Positions 32,029 to 41,494 of a DNA stretch of 52,574 bases are shown here, in pieces. Numbering within the stretch: position 1 is the stretch's first letter; every line of letters starts with the position of its first letter. The notes under the pieces are model-generated. The model was not told where the DNA came from. It ran no database searches and saw only the letters and a program-made list of their open reading frames with translations. This stretch comes from Thecamonas trahens ATCC 50062 (lineage: Eukaryota > Apusozoa > Apusomonadida > Apusomonadidae), in NCBI RefSeq assembly GCF_000142905.1, contig NW_013657671.1, positions 460,657 through 513,230 of the forward strand, written 5' to 3'. The position numbers and the translations under genes were made by a program.

Positions 32029-33378
32029 ATGAACAGGAACGCAGCTGACGGGGTCCGGCGACGCGGGCGTGGGACGCACAGCAAGGCTGGGAGCGATTCG
32101 GGGTGGGGCGGCGGAAGCTCCGATCACGGGCGCGAGTCGTCGATGGGGAAGACTGACAATCGTGGGACGATGATGCGACAAATGCAGGCGTTTCTGGGTG
32201 CGGCATCGGTAGCATCGGTACCGGGATTGCTCGCTACCCACGTCAACATTGCCATGTATGCCTTTGCCTACTGGCTGCAGCAGCCGGTCCTCCCGTTCAT
32301 CTCGTCGGAGCTCGGAGCTTCGGCGGCGACGTTTGGCCTCCTCCAGTCGGTTTTCTCGGGCGCACAACTACTGGGCGGCCCGGTCATGGGTACGATGGCG
32401 GACTCGTTGTCGCCGCGGGCGATTCTGGCGATCTCTTTGGCTGCAGGCGGCGTGTCGTATGGGCTACTCGCCCTCACTCACTCGCTCCCGATGCTGTTTG
32501 CGTCCAAGCTGCCGTCGGCAGCGATGCACGCGATGATGGCAGCACAGGCGTGCGTATCGACTTTGTCGACACCCGAGGCGCGGGCGCAGGCTCTCGGGCG
32601 GCTCTCGCTGTCATACGGCCTGGGGATGGTGGCCGGCTCAGCGCTCGGCGGCTCGCTGACGCGGGTGGTCTCGCTCCACACGGTGGCCGGCATGTCGGCT
32701 GCTGTCTCGTTTGCCACTGTTGCCGCGACGTATCAGCTGTTGCCGGATAAGGTGGGCGGCGAGGGGCGGAGAAAGGAAGCCGAGGATAAGGACGCGGCCA
32801 GTCCTGGATTGGGCGCGTCGCTGAAGCTCATGGTCTCACCGGCGCTTGCGCCGGTCATGCTCTTTGTGGCTGCCGTCGGCCTCGCACTCTCGATGCAGCG
32901 GGCGACGTTCTCGATGATGGCCAAGGACGCGTTTGGCCTCTCATCGGAGGAGCTCGGATGGACGATGTCGTACGGCGCGCTGCTGGGGCTTGTTGTGAAC
33001 GTCGTCATTGTCCCGCTTCTCACCTCGGTCATGTCCGAGATCCAGACCTCGATAGCCGCCGCCGCGCTCCTTGCCCTCGGCTTTGCAGGCTATGGCTCGG
33101 CAGCGTCGCTCGCGGACATTGTGGTTGTTCTCGTCCCGCTCACAGTGGCGAGCGCGACGCTCTACACTGTCACAACAGCGCTCATCTCCAACGTCGTCCC
33201 GGCCGAACTGGTTGGCTCGGCCATCGGCTTGCGTCACGGCCTCGGCTCGCTGCTCGGCGTGGTCGCGCCAGCGCTGGCATCGGCCATTCTCGCCGCGTCG
33301 TCACCTGCCGGCCTCGCTTACGTCTGCGCCGGCCTCGCGGCGGCGGCGGCGGTGGCGGCCCTTGTTGCGCGAGCCTGA
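32029..33378 (+). CDS. Major facilitator superfamily transporter
   Basis: 449 aa from the ATG at 32029; the ATG at 32143 (MGKTDNRG) is an equally possible start, because residues 1-60 are hydrophilic and unconserved. About 12 hydrophobic segments follow in the usual 6+6 order, split by a charged loop (GGEGRRKEAEDKDAASPG) near residue 245. The loop after the second helix carries GTMADSLSPR, the MFS G-x-x-x-D-x-x-x-R-type motif A. The pattern LPSAAMHAMMAAQACVSTL, TPEARAQALGRL, GLGMVAGSALGGSL recalls SLC22A18 (an organic-cation transporter-like member), but I hold that only loosely; the substrate cannot be read from the sequence. It should be a multi-pass membrane protein. Confidence 0.8.
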   Translation: MNRNAADGVRRRGRGTHSKAGSDSGWGGGSSDHGRESSMGKTDNRGTMMRQMQAFLGAASVASVPGLLATHVNIAMYAFAYWLQQPVLPFISSELGASAATFGLLQSVFSGAQLLGGPVMGTMADSLSPRAILAISLAAGGVSYGLLALTHSLPMLFASKLPSAAMHAMMAAQACVSTLSTPEARAQALGRLSLSYGLGMVAGSALGGSLTRVVSLHTVAGMSAAVSFATVAATYQLLPDKVGGEGRRKEAEDKDAASPGLGASLKLMVSPALAPVMLFVAAVGLALSMQRATFSMMAKDAFGLSSEELGWTMSYGALLGLVVNVVIVPLLTSVMSEIQTSIAAAALLALGFAGYGSAASLADIVVVLVPLTVASATLYTVTTALISNVVPAELVGSAIGLRHGLGSLLGVVAPALASAILAASSPAGLAYVCAGLAAAAAVAALVARA

Positions 33379-34191
33379 TGACACGTGGATCACGTGCGCG
33401 TCAGAGTCACGAGGTCTAGAACTGACTTGTGATTTAGTTGCCCCAGCGGCTTGGTCCGCAGTAGGGCCGAGCAGGCAACTTTTTGCCGATTATGTTCGAT
33501 TCGCGAGATACCGGACACGCCGAAATTGACAGGGTGTCCCCAATCAAGGCGATGATCAACCAGTGTGTTTAAGGCCGCACATGGTAGCTGCCTGGCAGTC
33601 ACACGTCAGTGTGTCCAAGTTGACTGCGTGAGATGGTGTGTGAGGTAGCGCTCGCTAGCGTTTCTGCATAGATTATGAGGCCAATATCGGCTTTAGATGA
33701 GGCTCACATGGCATACCACACGAGGTACGGGTTCTTGATTGGAGGGCAGACAGTGCGGCTGGTATTAGCGGAGACAGAATAATAGACTGACAGGTAGTTT
33801 GCGCGTCTGACCTTTGACTTCCTGGCACTTGGGGGCCGTAGTCGGCAGCATTTCGCCGTTGTGGGCCCCAATGTGAGCTTGGAGCTTGCAGAAAGGTTGC
33901 GGAATGGGTATCCTACGTTGCGATGTTGGTCTCTGATCAAGCTTACGGGCCGGGCTCGAATGCCTGATTCGACGCAACGAAGTCTTTCCAAGCTCTGTGG
34001 ATGCGGTAATTGCCCGAGTGACAGCCAACTGGCAGACGGCGACCGTCACACGGAGACTCGGCACGGTGCGAGCGTCGAGATGGACAAGGCGTTCACGGTC
34101 AACACAACTCTCGCTGGCAAGCAAGTGCGCACAGAGGGGTAGAAGAGAGACTGGCAGCTGGTAAGGCCTGGGTCTGGAGTGCTGAAAGCCG
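33379..34191 (+). other. Unassigned 813-base intergenic region
   Basis: This is the longest stretch here without a recognised gene, lying between the MFS and NDP kinase genes, both on +. It looks less GC-rich than the coding regions and its short frames show neither the GC-rich third positions nor any known motif. It may hold the 3' end of the MFS transcript and the promoter of the NDP kinase. No long C run is present. Confidence 0.5.
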
Positions 34192-34743
34192 ATGTTGACG
34201 TCTCTGGCGCAGGTGATACCTGCTGTTGTCCCTCGGGTGGCGCCGAACTACTTTGCACACACCTTTGGCTTGCTCAAGCCCGATCTGGTAGCAGCGACGC
34301 CGCGAGCTGCTGCGGTTGTACGTGCGCTGGCTGCTCCCGATTCTCCGCTGCGGATTGTGGCGCTGAGTCATCGTGAGGTTGATCCGCAGCTCGCTGATGC
34401 GTTCTACGCCGATCACGCTGGTAAGTTCTTTGCACCGCGACTGACCGCCTCAATCTGTTCAGGCCCGCTGGTGGCGATGGTACTCGAGTCTGTTCCGGCG
34501 TCTGGCGAGCATGCAGCGGGCTCGATCGATGTCAGTGCCATCGAGGCGTGGCGGTCGCTGATCGGACCGACCAAGGTGAACTCAGCGCGATGCGCGTTGC
34601 CTGGCACGCTCCGCGGGTTGTATTCGACCAGCGACACGCGCAATGCCTTTCATGGGGCAGACGCGCACGCCGCAGTCCTTGCCGAGGCCGAGCTCTTCTT
34701 TCCCGGCCTGCTTGCTGCGGCTCCGAGACCAGCGCGGGAGTGA
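34192..34743 (+). CDS. Nucleoside diphosphate kinase (NME6-like)
   Basis: 183 aa. Conserved NDK landmarks are in order: FGLLKPD with Lys29, FYADHAGKFFAPRL at 71-84, SGPLVAMVLE, a 10-15 residue insert (PASGEHAAGSIDVS), AIEAWRSLIGPT, PGTLRGLYS, and RNAFHGADA with the catalytic His154. Known reaction: transfer of the gamma-phosphate from NTP to NDP through a phospho-His intermediate. The insert before the WR.L.GPT motif and the overall length (human NME6 about 194) suggest a divergent group II NDK rather than the canonical 150-aa form. The first 20 residues (MLTSLAQVIPAVVPRVAPNY) could be a weak mitochondrial signal. A GTAAGT...TTCAG stretch inside is needed for the active fold and is not an intron. 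Confidence 0.85.
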   Translation: MLTSLAQVIPAVVPRVAPNYFAHTFGLLKPDLVAATPRAAAVVRALAAPDSPLRIVALSHREVDPQLADAFYADHAGKFFAPRLTASICSGPLVAMVLESVPASGEHAAGSIDVSAIEAWRSLIGPTKVNSARCALPGTLRGLYSTSDTRNAFHGADAHAAVLAEAELFFPGLLAAAPRPARE

Positions 34744-35075
34744 CAGAGACTGTGGCACATAAGGTGCGGAGATCACCTATGCGGCTCGGAGGTAAATTGG
34801 CCGCAACAGGACCAAAATTATTCACCTTGGTGTTGATTGGTCCTTGATAGTGGCCAACTAGCGCGGGTGGGCACACGCAACTGCACACGCTCAGGGCCTC
34901 CTCCAAAGCCAAACTAGGGAGACCCAAGAGCATCCATAGGCACACTTACTCGACGTCAGACCAAGGAGCTCTTTCCGCACGTCGTGGAAGGCGTAAACAG
35001 AATTGACAAGAGTCCCGTTTATTGACCTTGCGGGTCAACGTGGGGAGAAGCGCCGCATTGACTGACCAAGCCTTT
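34744..35075 (+). other. Intergenic region NDP kinase / homeobox gene
   Basis: 332 bases with no gene. It contains an inverted repeat AGGACCAA...TTGGTCCT (about 34807-34844, loop of about 21) and a hairpin TTGACC-TTGCG-GGTCAA (about 35022-35038), 38 nt upstream of the homeobox ATG. No long C run is present. Confidence 0.45.
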
Positions 35076-36959
35076 ATGACGTTTGTCTCGAACGGGTCAG
35101 CGGGCGGACCCGGCAACGAGCAAGCGCCGCCGCAACAGGTACCTCTCTCCCCCACGCACACCTCTTCTCCAACAAGTGCAAGCAGCAACGCCCCGCTCTC
35201 GGCTCTCAACATGGTGAGCGGCGAGGCGTTGGCCTCGACGACCTCGGAAACCAAAGTAACAACGACGGCCCCGGGCGCCGGGTCGGCCGACGCCAACCCT
35301 GGTGGCAGGCCAATTGGCTCCAGCATGCTGGTGACGACCGAGACGGAGACCACAAACAGCACCAATAACCACTCCCAACTGCATGGAGATGCCGAGGAGC
35401 ACGTCGGCGACATGGCGCCCGTCAATGAGTCATACTCGGTGGCGGGCTCAGAAAATGGCGGTGGCGACCGAGCGCGCGCTGCCAAGCGGTCTAAGCTGTC
35501 AAGCTCGGCAGCTGTCACCCGGCAGACGGCCGAGGTGGACTCGGGTTCCGACTCGGACTATGTCGAGGGAAAGAAGCAAGATGGAGGCAATGGCAAGCGC
35601 AAGCGCAGTAGTGCATCCACCAAGCGAGGCGGTGGAGCCGCTGCCAAGAGTCGTCGATGGGGCGGCAACCGCGCGTCGAGCCGCCTCTTTCCGCCGCAGG
35701 CCAAGGCTGTGTTCGAGACCTGGCTCAAAGATCACCTTGACGAGCCGTATCCTGAGGAGGAAGACGTGCTGAGGATGGCGCATGACGCTGACGTCAAGCC
35801 TGATCAAGTCCTGCAGTGGTTCATCAATGCCCGCCGCCGGCATCCGCTGCTTGTCAACCGCAACTTCAAGCGGTGTCGCCGTCGGTACTCCACCATTTCC
35901 GACCGCGCCTCGACGCAACGCCGCAAGTCGCAGCGCCGGACAAGAAGCCCGGCCGAGCCAGCAACGGCTCCGATGATGACCGGGACCGGCGGACAGCCGG
36001 TGGCCGCATCGTTCCTTTTCGGGCAAAGCGCCAGGGGCTCCGGCGGCGCCAGCTCGCTGATGCTGCCCACGGCGCAAGACGGCGATGTCGGCTACGGCAC
36101 CACCGCGCCCATCTATCAGACTATCGGTGCAGGCGGCGAGGTGTCGCTCATGCCCGGTGCTAGCGGTGCCTCCTGGCCGGGCACTGCCGCAGCCATGCAG
36201 TGGTCTACAACGCCGGTGACCATGCAGCAACAGGCTCGCCTCTTTGCGGCTCAGCAGCAAGCCCAAGCACAGGCCCAGCAGTTGCAGATGCAGGCCCAAC
36301 AGATGCGCCTGGCCCAGCAGATGGGCATCATGCAGGGCATGGTGCCGGGGTCGTACCCGTCGTCGCCGTACACAGCGTCAGGTATGAGTCCACAGATGCA
36401 GTCACTGGCATACATGCAGCAGTTCCATGCCCACCAGCAGGCAGTCCAGGCTCAGCAGCAGGCGGCACAAGTCCAGTCGATCAAGACGATGTCGCACTCC
36501 CAGCAGGCGCTCTCGCACTTGCAGCAGCTTCCTCAACTTCAGCAGCAGCAAGTCTTTAATCAAGGTCTCGTCACGCCAACCATGACCGACGTGTACTCCA
36601 GCTCGTTCGGCAAGCTTACCCCGGGTTCAGCTTCGGGCTCGGGTCCGGGCTCGGGCTCAGGCCCGGGCTCGGGCTCGGGCTCATACCCGTCGTTGGCGCA
36701 GACTGGCTCGCTCGGTACGTCCGGCATTGCTCCGGTCTCCTACGAGGTCCAGAACGCGCGCCAAGCCCTTGACCTTGCCAATCAGGTCTTGTACAACGCA
36801 CACGGTCAGGTGGCCGCCCCGAGCAACAGCCAATCAATGGCTGCCGCCACCACCAAGGCCGACGATGCTGCTGCTGCTACCACTGCTGCCGCTGTCGCTG
36901 CTGCTGCTGCCGCCGCCAGTACGGCCAACGTCGCTGGCAGCACCCCAGCAGCAATCTAA
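35076..36959 (+). CDS. TALE-class homeodomain protein
   Basis: 627 aa from the ATG at 35076. The N-terminal 190 residues are disordered (Ser/Thr/Gly-rich, then a basic stretch GKRKRSSASTKRGG). The homeodomain spans about 198-260: SRLFPPQAKAVFETWLKDHL, then DEPYPEEEDV, then QVLQWFINARRRH. The PYP in the extended loop between helices 1 and 2, and the Ile in WFINARRR, are diagnostic for the TALE (three-amino-acid loop extension) class. The C-terminal half is Gln/Met-rich (repeated QQAQAQAQQ-type runs), then Gly-Ser repeats and a poly-Ala end, as in activation domains. Known role: a DNA-binding transcription factor that usually pairs with another homeodomain. I see no MEIS, PBC or KNOX domain. 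The ATG is preceded by a TTGACC/GGTCAA hairpin. Confidence 0.9.
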   Translation: MTFVSNGSAGGPGNEQAPPQQVPLSPTHTSSPTSASSNAPLSALNMVSGEALASTTSETKVTTTAPGAGSADANPGGRPIGSSMLVTTETETTNSTNNHSQLHGDAEEHVGDMAPVNESYSVAGSENGGGDRARAAKRSKLSSSAAVTRQTAEVDSGSDSDYVEGKKQDGGNGKRKRSSASTKRGGGAAAKSRRWGGNRASSRLFPPQAKAVFETWLKDHLDEPYPEEEDVLRMAHDADVKPDQVLQWFINARRRHPLLVNRNFKRCRRRYSTISDRASTQRRKSQRRTRSPAEPATAPMMTGTGGQPVAASFLFGQSARGSGGASSLMLPTAQDGDVGYGTTAPIYQTIGAGGEVSLMPGASGASWPGTAAAMQWSTTPVTMQQQARLFAAQQQAQAQAQQLQMQAQQMRLAQQMGIMQGMVPGSYPSSPYTASGMSPQMQSLAYMQQFHAHQQAVQAQQQAAQVQSIKTMSHSQQALSHLQQLPQLQQQQVFNQGLVTPTMTDVYSSSFGKLTPGSASGSGPGSGSGPGSGSGSYPSLAQTGSLGTSGIAPVSYEVQNARQALDLANQVLYNAHGQVAAPSNSQSMAAATTKADDAAAATTAAAVAAAAAAASTANVAGSTPAAI

Positions 36960-37411
36960 CTTTGTCCTCAGCACTGCTATGATAATGAAGCACCTTGCTG
37001 AGCCTGGAGAGGGAATGGGGTGATGATGTTGGCAATGCCGTGCCAGCTGGTCGTCCAAGGTTGGGTGTGTCCTGGCGGTGGTTCGATGAACATTGCGCGC
37101 GACCTCCCCCTATTCAGGGCTCACATGGGAGGCGGACAAGAGGGACAGACCAACATTCACATACATGTTGGCATGTAACTCCCCGGCATCGATGGCATGG
37201 ATGGGCAGGTCGCGCGAACTGTTGCTGCCACCGGCGGTAGTTGACAGGGAAGGCCACGGGGGTGAACGTGGGTGGAGCAAGCGAGTAAGATGGGTGAGAG
37301 GAGTGAGCCGACGACAGGCTGTCGGTCGGAGAGCAATGCAACATGTCATCTGGTATGTTGAGGAGCGTATGCGATGGTGATGGTGTACTGAAACAACAAG
37401 AAGGCGAGCGG
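36960..37411 (+). other. Convergent intergenic region homeobox / TPI
   Basis: 452 bases between the stop codons of two convergent genes, longer than the other convergent spacers here (30-84). I see no gene, RNA or repeat of note in it. It presumably holds both 3' untranslated regions. Confidence 0.5.
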
Positions 37412-38218
37412 CTACGCGGAGGCGCCAGCGGCGGCGGCTGTCTTGATGATGTCGACAAACTCGGGCTTGAGCGAGGCGCCTCCGATGAGGAAACCGTCGA
37501 TGTCGGGCATGGCGATGAGCTCGGCACAGTTGGCGAGCTTGACCGAGCCGCCGTAGATGATGCGGACGGCGGCGGCGATGTCGGGCGAGGTGGCAGCAGC
37601 GACGGCGGCGCGGAGCTGGGTGTGGATCTCCTGAGCCTGTTCGGGCGAGGCAACCTTGCCGGTGCCAATGGCCCAGACGGGCTCGTAAGCGACGACAATG
37701 TTGGCCCAGAGCTCGGGCTTGGTAGCGAGGGCAGGGTTGTCAAACAGAGCGGCCATCTGCGCCGCGACGGGGCCAAAGGCATCGCCACCCTCGCGCTGCT
37801 CCAGCGTCTCGCCGACGCAGTAGATGAGGCCGAGGTCTGCATCGAGCACAGCTGCGATCTTTGCACGAGTATGGGCATCCGACTCGCCGTAGACATGTCT
37901 CCGCTCCGAGTGGCCGACAATGACCCAAGCAGCACCGAGATCGGCGGCCATATCAGCCGCCACGGTTCCGGTGTGAGCGCCGCCTTCACGAGCAATGGCA
38001 ACGTCCTGGAGAGCCACCGCAGCAGACGAGCCATGCTCATCGAGCACAGCCTTTGTCGTCAGAATGTACGGCGCAGGCGGAGCAATGACAATGTCCACAT
38101 CATCCGACGACGGCAGATCAGGAGCAGCCTCGGCAAGCAGACGTGCACGCGACGAGGTCGCCGTCACGCTGCCGTTGCACTTGTGGTTGCCACCGACAAA
38201 GACCTTCCGAATCGACAT
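37412..38218 (-). CDS. TPI: Triosephosphate isomerase
   Basis: 268 aa from the ATG at 38218 (MSIRKVFVGGN). Catalytic residues are present: Asn11 and Lys13 in GGNHKCNG, His103 in VIVGHSERRHVYGESD, and Glu179 in VAYEPVWAIGTGK. The flexible loop 6, the phosphate loop YGGSVK and GFLIGGASLKPEFVDII are complete. Known reaction: interconversion of dihydroxyacetone phosphate and glyceraldehyde 3-phosphate in glycolysis. Oddities: the normally invariant Trp of GNWKMNG is His12, with Cys14 in place of Met; TGE after loop 3 is TGT (Thr85); and the interface motif AQN is LQD. The protein is a little longer than usual (about 250) through small inserts. A C15 run lies 32 nt upstream of the ATG. No presequence, so it is cytosolic. 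Confidence 0.95.
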   Translation of the reverse strand: MSIRKVFVGGNHKCNGSVTATSSRARLLAEAAPDLPSSDDVDIVIAPPAPYILTTKAVLDEHGSSAAVALQDVAIAREGGAHTGTVAADMAADLGAAWVIVGHSERRHVYGESDAHTRAKIAAVLDADLGLIYCVGETLEQREGGDAFGPVAAQMAALFDNPALATKPELWANIVVAYEPVWAIGTGKVASPEQAQEIHTQLRAAVAAATSPDIAAAVRIIYGGSVKLANCAELIAMPDIDGFLIGGASLKPEFVDIIKTAAAAGASA

Positions 38219-38249
38219 GAGTGAGTGTATGTGTGTGTGTGTGGGGGTA

Positions 38250-38264
38250 GGGGGGGGGGGGGGG
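38250..38264 (-). promoter_or_regulatory. Sense-strand C15 run upstream of TPI
   Basis: G15 on +, read as C on the TPI sense strand, only 32 nt upstream of the ATG, with a CA-rich stretch between. Confidence 0.5.
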
Positions 38265-38500
38265 TGAAGTGTAGCTGAGTCGGTCTCTGTCTCTGTCACG
38301 CTGATGTGGTGTTGGTAGTGGTGACAGTGCCTGGGCTGGCTGGCTCACCAACGTGGCGTGCGGGACTTGGTTGCCAGCGGAGAAACTGGCGGAGTGGTGA
38401 AAGGGAAGGGGGAGGGGATGGGAGGGGGGATGGGGAGATGTTTGGCATTGGTGGAAGTAGTGATGGTGATGGTTGATGGTGGTGATGGGGGTCTTTATCT

Positions 38501-38578
38501 GGGTTGGGCTGGGTTGGGTTGGGTTGTGCTGGGCTGGGCTGGGCTGGGCTGGGTTGGGCTGGGCTGGGCTGGGCTGGG
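38501..38578. repeat. TGGGC/TGGGT pentanucleotide array
   Basis: About 15 tandem copies of TGGGC with some TGGGT variants, lying about 285-360 nt upstream of the TPI ATG (CCAGCCCAG-type on the TPI sense strand). Confidence 0.85.
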
Positions 38579-39018
38579 ATGCTCTCAGGCAAATGATGAG
38601 TGGGTTGAGGTGAGGCAAAGATGGTGTTGCGATGGTAAAGGGTGTGAACGATTGCTGTGGTTGTGGTGATACGTCTGCTTTGCGATGATAGAGCTGTGAT
38701 GATGGGTGTCAATGCGCGACAATGGGCGAGAATGGGTGACATGGGTAAACGATGGGGTTGGGGAGGCGAAAGGCTGGACAACCCACGACCCGCCCACCAG
38801 GGCTTTGGCTCTGACAGGCGCTGACTGAGAACATAGGCGCATGAGGAGACATGGTCAACGCAAACGTACCGTTTGGCGTCACAAACGAAGTTGATGCATC
38901 GTCAACGGCGAGTCAACGCAAACGCACGAAGTTGGTGCCAACTCCAGTAGACGGCGAGGCCGGCGGCACGCGGACGCCAGTCAACGGCACCGTTGACTCG
39001 GTCCTGCACAACCAGCAG

Positions 39019-41054
39019 CTACAGTCGCGACGGGATGTGGAGGTTGGAGAAAAGCGACTTGTCAATAATCGGCCGCAGATGTTCCTCAAAGCCATTGCCT
39101 CCGGGTGGACGTTGACCGGGGCGGAGCGAGCGGCCTCGACGAGGCCGACGTAAACATCGCCGTCCTTGCGGCCAAGCGCCGAGTTGAGGAGAAAGTCGGG
39201 AAAGTTAAAGGCGTCGACAAGGGCGACGGCATCGGGGCGGATGACTGCAAGGGTAGCGTGGACAATGTCCTTGACCCACTGGCTCTGGCCCTTGGAGAGG
39301 TACCCCTGGGCGAGGAATGAGCCGAGGTCAGCCTCGATGCGCGATGCAGCGTAGAGGCGGCAGAGTGCAGTGAGGATGCCGGCCAGATCGGGGCATTCGA
39401 CGGTGGCGATGGCGGCGGCAAAGTTGCGGACAACCGAGTACTCACAGTGCGCGCGCGAGGCGGCACAGAGCTCGACCATAAGGTGGTTCCACGCCTCGTC
39501 GTAGTCGACGCCCGACGCGAGGAGCGCGTCGAGCCGGCCAGTGACGGCACGGACGGCCTCGCCGGCCCGCGCGGCGAGCGTGGCAGCGAGCACATCCAGC
39601 CGGCCCATGTCGGCCGGATTTGCCGCCGCGCACGTAGCCCCGGGCCGCGCCGAGAGGTAGGCCACTCCGGCAGAGAGCGGCTTGCCGTCGGCAGCCTGCC
39701 GGCACGACTTGATGAGGTAGCGTGCGGTCTGCAGAGCGAGGACCACGTTGTCGCCCTCGTACGTCACTGCCGGCACGTACCAGGTGTAGAGGTACGGGAG
39801 GCCCGAGAACTGCGAGAAGCCGTGCCCGCCGCATGCGCGCCGTGCCTCCTCGATGCCGTCGGCGGTGACCGTCGTCGTCATCGACTTGAGCCCAGCCGAC
39901 GTGGCGTGGACCTCGGGAAGGACCGAGAGGTCGTTGTCCTCGAGGTCAGCCTGCAGCCGGCGGTAAAGCTCCATCATGTACTCGCCGGTAAAGTGAAAGG
40001 CGTACGCGGTGGCGAGCAGGATGAGCAGCCGGTGCTGCTGCATGGTGTAGTCAAGGACCACCATCTCGCCGCCATCACGCCCGCGGGTGGTTCCCTGCCG
40101 CCGCACCGCAGAGTAGCGGATGGCGATAGTGCAGGCACGCGCGAGCGCGTCCGACGCTCCAGCAACAATCATGGACCGGATCCGGATCATGGTCCCGTAC
40201 CCAATCTTCTCGTGCGGCGGCTTGGTGTAAGTCCCATCGCGCGCCACCGTTGCGTACCGGGCGAGGAGCTGGTTTCGCGGAATGCGGACCGAGTCAAAGG
40301 CGAGGTACCCGTTGTCGGCGGTGTTCCATCCAAACTTGGGCCCGATGTCACCGATGACAATGCCCGGCAGCGGCGTGTGGTCCTCGAGGTCACGGACTTG
40401 GACAATGAACGTGTGCACGCCGTAGTCGGTGCCATCGATCATAAGCCGGGCGTGCGTGACGCAGTGGGTCGCCGCCACGCCGAGCCCACCGGGCCACCAC
40501 TTCATCGATGTCAGCGTCGGCGAGTTGAGCACAAACTCGTCGGTCTCAACGTCAAAGGTGGCAGTCGTCTCGAGACCACGCACGTTTGACCCGTGCCCGA
40601 GCTCAGTCTGGGCATACGCACCGATGATGGAGAACATGGCGGCGAGCGGGAGCCACTCTGCCCGCTGCTCGTCAGTCCCCTGCGACTGGATGGTCGGAAT
40701 AAACATGCCATGGTGGAGCGAGGTTGGCATCGGCTCGTTGACGTAGTAGTACATCCGCACCCCATCCTCACGATCGAGGCCGGCCGCCAGCGTCAGCCGC
40801 ACGATTTCTTTGAACTTTTGCATTGCCCGCGCCAGCGACTCCTGCCGACCCACAAAGTATCGATCAGATGCCTGCAGCACCGCATGCTCCTCCACCATCG
40901 CTGCCACGCGCTCCTTCTCCGCTGTCGCCTCCTCTCCGCCGTCCAACAGGTGCGTCATGGCCCGGACATTGAAAGACGCTGCCGCACGCTCCCGCGCAAG
41001 CAGCGCCACTCCCTCATGCTTTGCCTCCAGAAACCCTTCCTTGCTCGCCGCCAT
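39019..41054 (-). CDS. Peroxisomal acyl-CoA oxidase
   Basis: About 678 aa, allowing one missing base near the 3' end. It matches the ACOX family throughout: FIPTIQSQGTDEQRAEWLPL, the acyl-CoA dehydrogenase signature AYAQTELGHGSNVRGLETTA, KWWPGGLG, GDIGPKFGWNTADNGYL, and the glycine-rich ARRACGGHGFSQFSGLPYLY. The catalytic base Glu is in VTYEGDNVV, and the C-terminal domain has RPDAVALVDAFNFPDFLL and LGRKDGDVY. Known reaction: FAD-dependent first step of peroxisomal beta-oxidation, acyl-CoA to trans-2-enoyl-CoA with H2O2. As written, the frame drifts after PVNVHPE into Cys/Trp/Arg-rich sequence to 38913. One base more in the CCC run near 39100-39105 gives HLRPIIDK, then IPSRL and a TAG at 39019-39021. 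SRL is an accepted PTS1 signal, so the corrected end is much more credible. Confidence 0.9.
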
Positions 41055-41200
41055 CCTGTTCTCTTGTTCTGCGTAAAGTGTGACTCTAGCCGCTCTCGCC
41101 GTCCGCGCGCGGTGCGCTGTTGCCGCTGACGCTGACGCGTGACGTGGAGGAAGTTGCGGGATGGGGGGGTGGGGGGTGGATTGAAAAAAAATGTTGTGGC

Positions 41201-41229
41201 GGGGGGGAAGGGAGGGGGGAGGGGGGGGG
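41201..41229 (-). promoter_or_regulatory. Sense-strand C tract upstream of acyl-CoA oxidase
   Basis: Broken G runs on + (7, 6 and 9 G), read as C on the oxidase sense strand, 147 nt upstream of its ATG. Confidence 0.45.
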
Positions 41230-41479
41230 CGGAGGCGACGACTCCAACGACTGCAACGATTCCACCGACACCGTTCATGCTACAGCACAATGCGGAAGAT
41301 ATAGCCATAAACTTGGTAGCAGTCCTTGTACCTATCAATCACCATTGCGCTCACCATCGATCGCCATCGCCAACGATGACTCAAACGATCGACCACCGTC
41401 GACAGCCATGACTATGACCATGACAATGACAATGACAGAGGAGGCCACTCACGGCAACTCACCTCACCCACCGCCATTA

Positions 41480-41494
41480 CCCCCCCCCCCCCCC
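41480..41494 (+). promoter_or_regulatory. C15 run upstream of the M1-like gene
   Basis: A run of 15 C followed by CCCA repeats, 51 nt upstream of the ATG in a good CCACCATG context. Confidence 0.5.

Larger units (their letters stand above)
38219..39018 (-). other. Intergenic region acyl-CoA oxidase 3' / TPI 5'
   Basis: About 800 bases with no gene. From the TPI side it has a GT repeat, a G15 run (38250-38264), a TGGGC/TGGGT pentanucleotide array (about 38501-38578), and a cluster of GTCAAC words (38854-38999) just past the acyl-CoA oxidase stop. The frame in which the oxidase would run on to 38913 has no recognisable protein content. Confidence 0.55.

Noticed and set aside
33493-33501. GTTCGATTC, a perfect tRNA B-box word
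   Set aside because: The flanks do not form a T stem and no A box, anticodon arm or acceptor stem pairs at the right distance.
34418-34463. GTAAGT...TTCAG stretch in the NDP kinase gene that looks like a mini-intron
   Set aside because: It encodes KFFAPRLTASICS followed by GP, part of the conserved NDK core; removing it would destroy the fold.
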